From NCBI RefSeq assembly GCF_003597395.2, contig NC_133777.1:60425253-60489252 (forward strand): a stretch of DNA of 64,000 nucleotides, written 5' to 3'. This stretch comes from Chelonoidis abingdonii (lineage: Eukaryota; Chordata; Testudines; Testudinidae). Of the stretch, positions 26,801 through 38,440 are shown piece by piece; the first letter of the stretch is position 1, and every line of letters begins with the position of its first letter. Position numbers and translations under genes: made by a program. The notes below the pieces were generated by a model. The model did not search any database and was not told where the DNA came from. It was given only the letters and a program-made list of their open reading frames with translations.

Positions 26801-27689
26801 GTTAATTCTTGGATGTCCCCCCAGTGATTGGTTCGGGGCTCTGCTCCTTAGGGGGCAGTGGGGAGCCCCCCCCTTGTAACTCCACCTGTGAACCCACTGC
26901 CACTGTCTCCGACATGGGCAGCCTGGCTGATTTTGTCTTTTCCCTTTCCCAGCTGTTTGGCGTGGAGGCCGGAATACAGTCTGGTGGCATCTCTCACTGC
27001 CCCGCCTAGCAACCCCTCCTCCAGGCGCACACCCCGCTGGGCTAGGTGCTGTATGGACACAAACAGCCCATAAGGCGATCCCTGTCCAGAATGCTTCCAG
27101 TCTGGTTGTCAGGATGTGACCAGCGTCCAAATGCAGTGATGTGGGGGGAGGAAAATCAGGTGATAAAATGAACAGAATTTAGGGGGGAAAGTGATGGCTT
27201 GTCACTTGCCTCACTGCTGCCAGCTGGTAGTGATTTGGCAGGGACAGGTGTTAAGGATGCTAGGATGAATTTAGAAATTTTGGCAAGGAGTTTTTCCCAT
27301 GTGTGAGGGGCAATATAGGAGAAAATGTGGAGGTGAATGAAGAACAAGTGGAAGGCAGCAAATTAAGACTCTTCACGTGTGGCAGAGCAAAGACGCAGGG
27401 GTCAATGGTTTGAAATCTTAAGAATTGATGCAGCAAGGCTAAATGGTGAAGAACCTTAAAGATAGAGCTAAGGGGCTTGTGTCTGATGTTGTGAAGGAGA
27501 GGGAGTTAGCAAAGAAACTAATGGAGTAAAGACCCCTGGATGCGGCCATGAAGAGGTCACCCAAGATCTTAGTGCAGTTTTGGTGCTGGATATGTGATTA
27601 GGAGGAACAAATTTTTTAATGAAAATCAGGGATGTCTGTCTTGGGTAGTGCATGGTTTCAGTGGGAGTCACGGAAGTGCACGTAGGCCT
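26801..27689. other. Upstream flank of TEX9, no recognised gene
   Basis: GC-rich to about 27,050, then ordinary sequence. By synteny with human, RFX7 may start on the plus strand here, but I see no RFX7-like coding exon. Confidence 0.45.
27005..27013. promoter_or_regulatory. Second RFX-like motif upstream of the CpG island
   Basis: CCTAGCAAC on the plus strand is the common RFX half-site core. It lies about 390 bp upstream of the proposed TEX9 start codon. Confidence 0.4.
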
Positions 27690-27962
27690 ACACTACAGAC
27701 TTCTGCCGCCATAGCTACATCAGTCACAAGGGTGAAGTGTGATCCGTGATGACATAGTTGTGCCATCAAAAGACACTAGTATAGATGCAGTTATAATGGC
27801 AAAACTCCACTTTTACCGGTATAGCCTGTTGTTCACATGGGGACTGGTTTTACTAAACCAAAGGTTCATTTTGCTGGCATAACTGTCTCCACACTAGGAG
27901 CTCTTTGCCAGTATATACTGTATTCCTATACCTGTAATTGGTTCCTAGTACAGACATAGCCA
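27690..27962. mobile_element. Possible GTCTACACT-type MITE
   Basis: About 270 bp with CCTACACTACAGACTTCTGC at the left and AGTACAGACATAGCC at the right, plus internal inverted words. It resembles worn copies of the Harbinger-like MITEs. The ends are approximate. Confidence 0.4.
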
Positions 27963-28529
27963 TATACCTTTTTTAAAAAGCTGGAGGCAAGATAGGAATA
28001 TGGGGTAATGTCTATTGTGTCCCTTCCCCCTTCCTGACATTTGAAGGATATGAACTACAGTAAATGGTGAAATGGACAAAAACTTTTGTGTCCTCTGGCC
28101 TTTCTACTGTTTTCTCCTATTTCTAGTTCCTCAACTCTTATTTGGTACTAGTTTCTGAAAGTTCTGCTCGGTTATTTATCACAGCTTTTCCAGACCTACC
28201 TTGTTTTCTGCTTTTCTCCTCTGTCATCCTCCTCTACTTGGGTATTCTGTTCTCAGTTCTGTTCTATACTTTTCTCTTTTTTTCCTACATTGTCCTCTGC
28301 TTTGTTCTTGAATTCCCCCATTCTTTCTACCTCATTCTCTCTCTTGCTGTCTCTCTCACCCACACACTGATTTTTCACTGTGTGTCTCTTTCACAATCAA
28401 TCACCCACTTATTCATTCATTCCTCCTTTCACATATCATTCATTCTCCCACTCATGTTCATTCATGGATTCTTTGCCACATCCTTACATTAACTCATTCA
28501 TCCTTTCACATTCATTCTCCCACTTTCTG
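27963..28529. other. Pyrimidine-rich sequence, no recognised gene
   Basis: C/T-rich stretch (about 28,080-28,520) containing CATTCATTC-like runs. It is open in one frame as a hydrophobic peptide, which is a composition effect. Confidence 0.45.
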
Positions 28530-28948
28530 TATTTAATAAAATCACTTTTTACTTATTAATTAACCCAGAGAATTTATTAATACCTGGGGGGAGGGGGCAA
28601 ACAGCTGTGCATATCTCTGTGTCAGGGTTATGGAGGGTGAACAATTTATGAGTTTACTCTGTATAAGCTTTATACAGGGTAAAATGGATTTATTTGGGGT
28701 TTAGACCTCATTGGGAGTTGGGCATCTGAGTGTTAAAGACAGGAACACTTCTTAAGTTGCTTTCAGTTAAGTCTGCAGCTTTGGGGCACGTGGTTCAGAC
28801 CCTGGGTCTGTATTGGAGCAAACTGGTGTGTCTGGCTCAACAAGACAGGGTGCTGGAGTCCCAAACTGGCAGGGAAAGCAGGGGCAGAAGTAGTCTTGGC
28901 ACATCAGTTGGCAGCCCCAAGGGGGTTTCTGTGATCCAACTTGTCACA
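28530..28948 (+). mobile_element. LTR-like fragment
   Basis: Starts with AATAAAATCACTTTTTACTT (a polyadenylation signal and T-rich tract) and ends TGTGATCCAACTTGTCACA. The whole matches my memory of an abundant turtle long-terminal-repeat-like sequence. The left end is uncertain. No retroviral or retrotransposon coding region adjoins it. Strand is inferred from the AATAAA. Confidence 0.5.
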
Positions 28949-30235
28949 CCTCGGATTCTCCTCCTTCCCTTTTTTAAAGATGGCACTATGTTTGCTTTTT
29001 TCCAATCGTCCAGGACCTCTGCCAATCGCCACGAGTTTTCAAAGATCATGACCAATGGCTTTGCAATCACATCAGCCAACTCCCTCAAAACACTCGGATG
29101 CATTAGATACAGCTCCGTGAATTTGTGCATGTCCAGCTTTTCTAAATAGCCTTAACCTGTTTTTTCACTACTGAGGGCTGCTCACCTCCCCATACTGCAA
29201 TGTCCAGTTCATCAGTCTGGTAGCTGACCTTGTCTATGAAGACCAAGGCAAAAAAAGCACTTATTACTTCAGCTGTTTCCACATTATCTGTCACTAGGTT
29301 GTCTCCCCCATTCAGCAAGGGTCCCACACTTTCCCTTACTTTCTTGTTGCTAACATACCTGTAGAAACCCTTCTTGTTACCCTTCACATCCCTTGCTAGC
29401 TGCAACTCCAAGTGGGAATCAAACTCTGCGTTTCTGAAGTCCAGGGTCCATATTCTGCTGCTCTCCATTCTTCCTTTTGTCAGGATCCTGAACTTGACCA
29501 TCTCATGGTCACTGCTGCCCAGGTTGCCATCCACTTCTACTTCCCCTACCAATTCTTCCATGTTTGTGAGCAGCAGGTCAAGAGGAGCACACTCCCTAAT
29601 TGGTTCTTCCAGCACTTACACCAGGCAGTTGTCCTCAACAATCTCCAAAAACTTCCTGGATTGTCAGTGCTCTGCTGTATTGCTCTCTCAGTAGATGTCA
29701 GGGTGATTGAAGTCCCCCAAGAGAACCAGAACCGATGATCTGGAAACTTTTGTTAGTTGTCTGAAGAAAGCCTCGTCTACCTCATCCTCGTGGTGTGGTG
29801 GTCTATAACAGATGCCCAACACAACATCACCCTTGTTGCTCTTGCCTCTAAATTTAACTGAAAGACTCTCAACAGGCTTTTCTCCAGTTTCATGTTGACG
29901 CTCTGAGCAATCATACTGCTCCCTTACATACAGTGCAACTCCTCCATCCTTTCTGCCCTACCTGTCCTTCCTGAACAGTTATACCCATCCATGACAGTGC
30001 TCCAGTCATGTGAGTTACCCCATCAAGTCTCTGTTATTCCAATTACATTATAGTTCCTTGACTGTGCCAGGACTTCCAATTCTTCCTGCTTGTTTCCCAG
30101 GGTTTTTGTGTTCATGTACAGGCACCTAAGATAACTAGCCGATTGCCCTACTTTGTTAATATGAATCAAGAGGCCTCCTCTGCTGCACCCTCCTCCTTGT
30201 CTTTCCTCCTGATATCCCACTTTCCCACTTATCTC
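28949..30235 (-). pseudogene. CR1 LINE fragment: endonuclease and early RT region
   Basis: Minus-strand coding remnants in element order: LYMNTKTLGNKQEELEVLAQ (CR1 ORF2 start), ...NYNVIGITET (endonuclease), LDLLLTNMEELVGEVEVDGN, SDHEMVKF, GFYRYVSNKKVRESVGPLLN, and [20 protein letters not shown] with DWKKANIVP (RT N-terminal). Several frameshifts and stops make it inactive. It lacks the RT catalytic part and the 3' end, the reverse of the usual 5' truncation. Confidence 0.9.
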
Positions 30236-31476
30236 TGGGCTTAGGTCACCATGTGGCCTGATACCTCCACTCCCATTCAGCCCTGGCTCAATGCTAACAC
30301 CCCACTAGCTCCTGTGTCACCCCACTAGCCCTTCTGAACCCCAATCTATGTGACCCCTCATCACCCCCATGTGCCCAGCTCTGTCCATCCCCCCATATCC
30401 TTTGCCTCCTCATCTGGTGCTGCAGGCAGGGTGCTGTGAGGAACGCAGTCTTTGACCCCTTCCTCTCCACAGCTGGCTGCTCCAGCTGTAAACTGGCTTC
30501 CCTCTTTTCTGGTGCCACAGCATTCCCTGGTGGGTGTAATTGCAAAGCCTCCCCGGGCAGAATGTATTATTCTGTGAGGAACATGAATTCTGCTACTTAC
30601 ACAGTGGTGCAGAATTCCCTCAGGAGTAGACTATGAAGAAAGCAGAAGGAATGAACCACTCCAAGGGTTTGGAGGAGGCAGAGAGAGGGAGCCATTGAAG
30701 AATAGTGTGGCCTTTATGATTCTCCATCTACAAACTATGCAAGAACAGTGTTTTAGCCAAAAATAATATGGTTGTAGCCATCGGCCATGAACTTCTTAAA
30801 GAACTCATAATAAAAAAAGGAAGAGAAGTTGATGGTACTGCCATCTCTGTTCATACAATGGCTTTTCAAGGTTTAAGATGTCCACAACTATAAGTTGCAC
30901 ACTTGTTTGATCCCCTAAAGACAATAATTTTACAAAATGGGTACAAAGGAAAAAAGGGAGGCTGGTAGCACTACACAAGTAGAATTAAGGATGTTTGGGT
31001 GACCTTAACTGGACCTTTTTATACTCTTGAATGTTTCTTGTTGATCTCTTTCATTCAACTCATTGTACTGTATATACGTGTACTGGACCATGCAGGTTAT
31101 ATACAGACTTTAATTGAAGGCTTTATACAGTAGACATTGGACCAATGAGGACTTAATTGACCCTAAGCACGAGGGCAATGTGGACTTCATAAAGTGCACA
31201 TCTGGAGACTTTCTCCAAAGGTGCTCAGCTCCATTGGAGAAGAAGGGGAAAATGTTTGGAGGAGAGGCAGGTTTGAAGATTAGACATATGAGATCATGGG
31301 GCAAAAGTGGAAGAAGGGGGAAAGGGTCAAACAAGGTTATAGCAGAAGGCGCAGAAGTAGTTGGATCATAGACATGGAAACTAAAGTTGCCTAGGATTAA
31401 AACTGGATATTGAGATGAAAGGAAGAAAAAGAACCAGTCATTTAGGGTGTGGGGAGGAGTATGGTCATCCCAAGTA
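30236..31476. other. No recognised feature
   Basis: Mixed-composition DNA without a clear repeat boundary or coding signal. Confidence 0.4.
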
Positions 31477-31665
31477 CACTTCTATCTGGATATAACGCTG
31501 TCCTCGGGAGCCAAAAAATCTTACCGCGTTATAGGTGAAACCGCCTTATATTGAACTTGCTTTGATCCACCGGAGTGCACAACACCTCCCTCCCCCGAGC
31601 ACTGCTTTACTGCATTATATCCAAATTTGTGTTATATTGGGTTGCATTATATCGAGGTAGAGGTA
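31477..31665. mobile_element. Tc1/mariner-like MITE
   Basis: 189 bp. Left end CACTTCTATCTGGATATAAC; right end, reverse complemented, TACCTCTACCTCGATATAAT. TA flanks both sides (31475-31476 and 31666-31667), the Tc1/mariner duplication. Internally GCGTTATA and TATAACGC-like blocks repeat in inverted orientation. Confidence 0.75.
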
Positions 31666-31667
31666 TA

Positions 31668-34293
31668 GTTAGTAGATTGTAGCCATTTGTTGGCAGAGGA
31701 ACAGAACAGAAGCATACAGTAGGCTTCAAAAGAAGAGAAGGGGAACTTGACACGACCCTAAGTTGATAGAACCTAAGTAAATGGACAGAAGGAAACAGAT
31801 GATAAGAATGAAGTGATTAATTCAGTAAGAGATTAAAAGCTCATGGTCAAGGTCAGCTTTTTAGAGCTGGAATAGAAATTCCCAGAGTAAGAGTAGGAGG
31901 GAAGTGGGGGTAATGGGGTCCAAGGGATGGGGAGAAGGTTGACAGGACTACAGCCCAAAGAAGGACCATGCCCAAATAAAATAATACTTTTTTGTCTTTT
32001 TTACAAGAAAAACTTTCATTTCTTTCTACGATATTGAAATATTTCTTAGGCAATTATTATTTCAAAGGCTTATACAGGTCTAGATATATGGTGATGGGTT
32101 TTTAGAAATTCCAAAAAAGATGAAGTTAGCTAGGTCTGATAACACCTCACTCAAGGTTAGGTGCTGAGGCAACAGTGTCAGCAGGGGTTATGTATATGTG
32201 CTGTATGAAGAGATTAGTGTCCTTGTTGCTTTATCTATCCTTTAGCTGGCTGATAATGAACAAAAATGGATAATTACTCTATTCAATCATAAATGATTTA
32301 AAAAATATTCTCACTGTTCCTTTTGTTTAGAGCCCCTGGGACAGAATAACTTGCTGTAGATTCTACATTCTTTTTATACTCTAAATAAATCATACTGTGG
32401 ACCTTATAAAGATTTGTTCAGTAATATTTCGGGCAAGCTTAGAATTCAGCCACCAATTTTTTGAGATAGTGTGATAGGATGAAAGTGTTTAAATAAATAT
32501 TTCTAAGTGAACTTTAATGGTATTTGTCTGGAGACATGTGGAAAACAGAAATAGGAGATTATGTTAAATTCTTGATCCGTTATACCATTAAGGCTTTATC
32601 GCTTTTAATATGACCTGAAATGACCTTAACAGTTGTGGTTGAGTGAGTCTATAATACATAGTTGGTAACTGGGTAGAAAATAGGCTTACATTAAAGCCAA
32701 CAGCCAATAGCAAGGTACACAGGAAACTAAGGCAATTCATCTCAATATTTATCGTCATGAAAGAAGCATTTAAAATAATAGACCTTGCCAACTCAAGACT
32801 TACCTAACATTTGTTAGCAGACTCCAATTTTCCATTCAAGAATTTGAAAAAAAACCAACCAGATCAAATATCAAACATTTGTAAAATAGAAATATTTGTG
32901 TATTTAAAAAGGAATTGTTACTTTAAATCAAAGTGCTATATATTCTTGAGTTTGTTCTAAGCCATAAAAACAGATCTGGATTTCAAACAGCTCAGTCTGT
33001 GAATGTTCTGATCCACGGTTTTGGTTTGGGTCCATCTCTACAATCTTCCTTCAATTAGCATAGTCATTACTTTGCAGTTTCTGTATGTTCTGATTATTGT
33101 TTTGTCTCTCTTGCGGGAGAGAAGAACCTCAAATTAAATGGCTCTAACAAAAAGGAATAAGTTTCAAATTGTATAGTTCGCATCATGTGTTCTGTTCTTG
33201 CAGAGAAGGAAAATGTAATTATATATGTAAAGGACAACAAAAATAATCACAACCAATATAGCCAACAGAGGATGTTCTGGTCAGAAAAGTGTGCAAACAG
33301 GACATGGTATCATTATAGTTTCGTGTAGAAGACACTTGAGTGTAAGCATACATTTGTCTCTGATTAGTCTGAAAAACATACTTTGGTAACAAATTATGAT
33401 GCTTATTTTCCTGTTCCTTTTGCAAGCATTGTATTTGGATGGTTTCTTCACAAAGATATGCAGAGTCTGAGATTCACATATTAAGTCAGTCTTTGTACAT
33501 TTTTAAAAACTAATTTGTTGTATAATGTATTTTCCATTAGCAGAATGTCCATCAGATGTGAAAGCCATATACAGTGGACAGAGTTTTGGCTTTTCAGTTT
33601 GAAGTGTGGTTCTTCTCTGAAAAGTAATTGTAAAGATAATATAGAACACCAGAATACTTAATGAAGTCTAGTGACTTCCTAAGTAAATATATGCAGTTAA
33701 ACATAGTAAAACTCATCTTAGAATCTGAAAATCAAACTGGGTTCCCTCTGACCTATCACCAATCACTAGAGATGGAACTAACCTAATGCTCTGATTCAGC
33801 AAAACATTTAAATATGCATTTAACTTCCAGCACTTTATGGACCCTCTACAGTGTGTATAGCAGTTGATATGCTGTATGAATGTTTACCCCATCCACTTTT
33901 TGCACTTTTCAGCCAGAGACTATCCTTTGCTTCAGCCTCCCTTGAGAGGACAGCAATACCTAGCCTTACACAAAGGAAGGTTGCTCTTTATTCCCTTCAT
34001 TGACACAGTAATCATTAAAAATTGCCTTACACCTGGGTCTACATTTTCAGAAACTGGAAAGACATTCTTGTAGCAGTGGAGGAACTCCACTACAGTATAC
34101 AAGTGTGGTTTATATTTAATACCCCTAAGAAAATTCATGGTGAAGTTTTTTGTCTGTGTTTTACTATAGCAAGAAACAAAGTGATCACTTATGTCAGTGT
34201 TTTTGCAGTTGAAAACATGTATGTAGCACCACAAATTTACCCAGCTCTTTACACACTGACACATTCCCTGCCCCTAAGAACTTGTAATCTAAG
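31668..34293. other. AT-rich sequence, no recognised gene
   Basis: Unique-looking AT-rich DNA. A short piece at about 33797-33830 (GATTCAGCAAAACATTTAAA) resembles the palindromic repeat at 45464. No exon seen. Confidence 0.4.
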
Positions 34294-34400
34294 GCCCCAA
34301 TTCAGGAAAGCATCTCTATTCAGGACAGCACTTATGTGAATGCTTAACTTGTAGTTAATGTTACTTAAGCACATGCTTAAAGTTAAGCATCTTAATTAGA
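34294..34400. repeat. Palindromic MITE-like repeat fragment
   Basis: Contains CACTTATGTGAATGCTTAAC and TTACTTAAGCACATGCTTAA, the same words as the palindromic repeat at 45464-45569. Confidence 0.55.
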
Positions 34401-35529
34401 GTCCTAGATCCAACCGCTCTGTCATATATGGCTATTATAACCACCCTATCATTATTCAAAAGCCTTCTTAAAGAGACTTCTTCTGTTAAGCCTTCCCACA
34501 GTGATCTATCAATGCAGTGATGTTCATATTTAACAAAAGAAGTGTATGTAGTGCTATGCATTTACCACTACAATTACAGGTTATTCCCATGTAATTTTAA
34601 GATGTTTATTTTTATGGTTTGTTGGCTATTTATACCATACTTATCACACTTGTTCATGAGTGGTCTAATTTATTAGCTAAAGAAATAATATGTAGTAGCT
34701 TATTGTGGAAAAATTTTCATTTGGCTCATAAGCAACATTAATAATGTATGTACACTTGTTATTTTCAGCTCATAATTTTTAATCCCAGAAGTGTAACCAT
34801 AAATTAGATGAATTATAAACATCTGATTCAATACCTACAGATACAGCTATTTCACATGGTATAGGATAAATTGGACTATGCCTGAAATTCTGGTAATAAA
34901 TTAACATCATTCCCAGGACTAATGTATGGCTTGAGCCCAACAGTTCTTATGCAGGCAAAATTTGTTGTTGACATCTAGAGCTTAGTAAGGAACTCAGGAT
35001 TCAGTGCACAGAGTGTTTTCCATGTTCTCCATTTGAAGTGCAATATTTAGTGGTCCAGTTTATTACAGAGCTGGATATACTCCATGGCCAATATTTCAGG
35101 AAGGAAACAAGAGTTGAATATACATGCATAGTAGTTATCTGTTTGAATCTGAAATTATAAAATATTCAAAGTGTGATGGTGATTTATGGCAAACACCAAT
35201 AAAGGGTAAACTAACACATTCAATGTATGTTTATTCAAAACAGATACATTGCAAGAGAATGCTGAGATCAGGATACATTTTCAAAATTGCACATGCTTGT
35301 ACCCATTATGTGCAAGCAACAAGAGTATGACTTAACTTTGCAGCAGAAACTAAGTGGACTACTTTTAAAAAATGGCCAACAATAAGAAAATAAATTCATA
35401 CTTTAAGGTAAAACTCATCATATAAGTGAAAAGTTTGTCAAAGATCATATTAAGGATTACATACTGCCTTGTATCTGCAGTGGAATTAACTAAGTCAGTG
35501 AGAGTTGTGTGGGTATGGAGAAGATTTAG
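34401..35529. other. No recognised feature
   Basis: AT-rich DNA without coding or repeat signal that I can name. Confidence 0.4.
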
Positions 35530-36062
35530 CCTGTACCAATACAGGGCTCTGGCTGGAGATGTGAGCTGTAGGGTAGGGCCAGGATTTGGGGTTTAGGAGG
35601 GGGCTCTGGGCTGGGGCCAGGTTGCAGGAGGTGTTTTGGGGTGCAGGCTCTGGGTGGTGCTTAATTTAGGTAGCTCCCGGGAAGGAGTGACACCTCTCTC
35701 CAGCTCCTAGGAAGCAGCAACATCTCCCTCTGGCTCCTAAGCAGAGGTGCAACCATGTGATTCTGCGCTGCCCACACCTGCAGGCACCTCCCCCTCAGCT
35801 CCCATTGGCTGCGGTTCCTGGCCAATAGGAGCAGCTGAGCCGATGCTGGGATGGGAGCAGCACACAGAGCCCTCTTGGTTGTCCCTCCACCTAGGAGCCA
35901 CAGGGAGCTCCATCAGCTTCCAGAGGGTCATGCAGAGCTGGGTAGGGAGCCTGCCCACACCACCGACCGGACTTTTAACAGCCTGATCAGCGGTGCTGAC
36001 TAGAGCTGCCAAGATCCCTTTTGGACTGGGTGTTCCAGTCAAAAAACGGACATCTGACAACC
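35530..36062. mobile_element. GC-rich interspersed repeat, AACGGACATCTGACAAC end
   Basis: The right end (CAAAAAACGGACATCTGACA) is inverted relative to, and related to, the sequence at about 43,138-43,200. The interior has GGGGTGCAGGCTCTGGG and CTCCCATTGGCTGCGGTTCC, words shared with the hAT elements at 5101 and 62051, so it may be a composite. Target duplication not seen. Confidence 0.6.
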
Positions 36063-36221
36063 ATCATACCTATCCACATTTCTTGGTGCCGTTGGCATAA
36101 CTTGAGGTATTGTAAACACAGCAGTAGAATTTTAGGTAGACCACCAGTAAGCTAGGGCACCCCTGAATAATTTTCCCACCCTTCATTTTCCCCTCCTTTT
36201 TCTATTTCCAGTTTTGTAGAG

Positions 36222-36436
36222 CAGTGTTTCCCAAACTTGACATGCCGCTTTTGTAGGGAAAGCCTCTGGTGGGCCGGGCCGTTTTGTTTACCTGGCGTGT
36301 CTGCAGGTCCAGCTGATCACAGCTCCCACTGGCCACGGTTCGCTGGTCCAGGCCAATGGGAGCTGCTGGAAGCAGTGCAGTCTGAGGGACGTATTGGCCG
36401 CCTACACAAGTGGCGTCCCAAGTTTGGGAAACACTG
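36222..36436. mobile_element. hAT-type short element
   Basis: 215 bp with nearly perfect inverted ends: CAGTGTTTCCCAAACTTG at the left and CAAGTTTGGGAAACACTG at the right. The flanking 8-mers TTGTAGAG and TCCTAAAG match at 5 of 8, so the duplication is degraded. Confidence 0.88.
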
Positions 36437-38224
36437 TCCTAAAGTTTCAAAGATGAGCTTTGCATCGTGCCCAAGACTGTGCAGTTATATAAGTGAAATT
36501 TCATCTTTAGCATATTTCCTAAAAGCCAAAAGAAATATGTTAAAAAAATATTTGGGAATAACTATCTCATTTTTATTTAGGAAAAAAACTGCTGCATCCT
36601 ATATATTTCATGCTCCCATCATGTTGAGCTTTTAATGCAAATTAAATTTCATGCTAAACAGCCCAAGACCATTAATACTGAACTCATGTCTGAAGAATCA
36701 AACTAATTATAGTAAAATATTTGAGTTATATGTGCAATGATGGAGGAAAATACTCTAATAATATCAACCCATTGTACAATATATTTAAACATTTGTGAAA
36801 TGATGGGATCTAGACAATGGGTAGATATTAAATCAATAATCTAGACATTGAAGGAATTCTCCAGACAGCTGTTAGACTTTTTCTCCTAATCAGTAATAAT
36901 CATCTTGTGGTGTTTGAAAGCATGTAAACTGGTATAACTGAAGATAAATGTATTCTTTGGGTGGAATAGAGTTTACTTCACTGCCCTTCTCCTAGTGCCA
37001 AAAGGAACCCCCATAGAAAAGTATATGGAAACCCAAAATTCAGTCACTGAGGATTTTCAGCAAGGAGTGCACAGGGTCAATCACCGCTCCCACTCCCACA
37101 ATCCAATCCAAAAAGAACAAAAGGAATTAAATTAATTCTTAAGGCCAACTTTATAAAGATTAAAAAAAAATAATAAGCACAAGAATAGCTACAACTTAAT
37201 TTCTACAACATACCAGGGCTACTTTATAATCCACGTATGTTATCCACATACATAAAGAAAACAAATTAAAACTAAACAGGTCAATCGCCACATAAATATA
37301 ATGAGAAGAAACTCAGAGTTCCCAAAAGTTTATGTTGAGTTCACTTGAGTCTCAGTTACAGTCGTTGATCACCAAATTCTGTACAGTCTGATGAGTCAAA
37401 AGCACTGCCACAACATCTTCCCTCCACTGGCTTGGAGAAATCTTCATCTCGAATCCATGCAGACTCTGCCTCCGTCTCTGCTGAAATCATTCAGTTTAAT
37501 TAGTTAACTGAGTGGTTGGTTAATTAGTCAGCTACGTGTATGAATAGATAAAAAAGCCCTGTTACAAGAAAAATACAAAACTGAGTACAGCAAATTATAA
37601 ATAACTCTTTCCCCATCATCCTATTCCTATAAGATGAGAATTGGTAAATCATACTGGTTAAGACAATTTTACTAAAACAGTTTGGCTAAAATTAAGCAAC
37701 ATTCCAAGTATACAATTAAAATGAAAAAAATTTGTTTTCCCTCCCAATTTCTCCTGTCTATAATTAAAACGGTCAGGGCTCCCTTGTTGGAGGGTTAACA
37801 ATATCACTAATCTGCTGCAAAATACTTCAGAGTTAAGGGAAACAGCCTACTTTCTGCTCCCTGGCACAGCTTCTCCCAATGCACACAGGGCACCTGGCCT
37901 TTTGAAAAGCAACTGCCTTGACTACTTGCCCTCACAGAGTCTGAATCCAGCAACAGGGAACCTGTGGAGCATACCCCAAACTATCACACCCAATTCCGGA
38001 AACTTCTGAGTGTGGACAGCTAATTGTGCATCTGCCTAGCAACAATGAACCAGACGCAAGTCTTTCCTGCCCCCCCCACCCCCCCCAATAGATCTCATAA
38101 AGAGATATTTCCCTCTTACGTACATGGGTTACACTAGCATCTATTTTGTTCTGGTATTTTTTTCATATAACAATGTCTCCTAAAATATTAAGAAAATCAA
38201 ATAATAATAGGCATTAATTTCTTT
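36437..38224. other. AT-rich sequence, no recognised gene
   Basis: Includes a C-rich run near 38,070-38,090. The part from about 37,000 to 38,100 may be an old repeat, but I could not define ends. Confidence 0.35.
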
Positions 38225-38394
38225 AAAAGCAGCAAAGAGTCCTGTGGCACCTTGTAGACTAACAGAAGTTTTGGAGCATGAGCTTTCGTGGGTGAATACC
38301 TACTTCGTCAGATGCAGTGGTATTCACCCACAAAAGCTCATGCTCCTAAACTTCTGTTAGTCTACAAGGTGCCACAGGACTCTTTGCTGCTTTT
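38225..38394. repeat. Near-perfect 76-nt inverted repeat (hairpin)
   Basis: Arms 38225-38300 and 38319-38394 pair at 74 of 76 positions around an 18-nt loop. The arms carry GTCCTGTGGCACCTTGTAGA and GGAGCATGAGCTTTCG. The sequence TACAGATCCAGACTAACACG and CTACCTCTCTGATACTT follows on the right. The right arm plus tail is a very common reptile interspersed repeat; the left arm is an inverted partial copy. Confidence 0.95.
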
Positions 38395-38440
38395 ACAGAT
38401 CCAGACTAACACGGCTACCTCTCTGATACTTGATTCATTT

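Noticed and set aside
26893..27009. Possible RFX7 first exon on the plus strand (MGSLADFVFSLSQL)
   Set aside because: It does not resemble the glutamine/proline-rich RFX7 N-terminus and has no supporting splice context.
26690..27130. 146-codon minus-strand open frame upstream of TEX9
   Set aside because: CpG-island composition keeps it open; no splice or homology support, and it lies upstream of the proposed start codon.
28142..28492. Hydrophobic 116-codon plus-strand open frame that looks like a membrane protein
   Set aside because: Generated by a long C/T-rich tract (CTT, TTC, CTC codons); no start context or homology.
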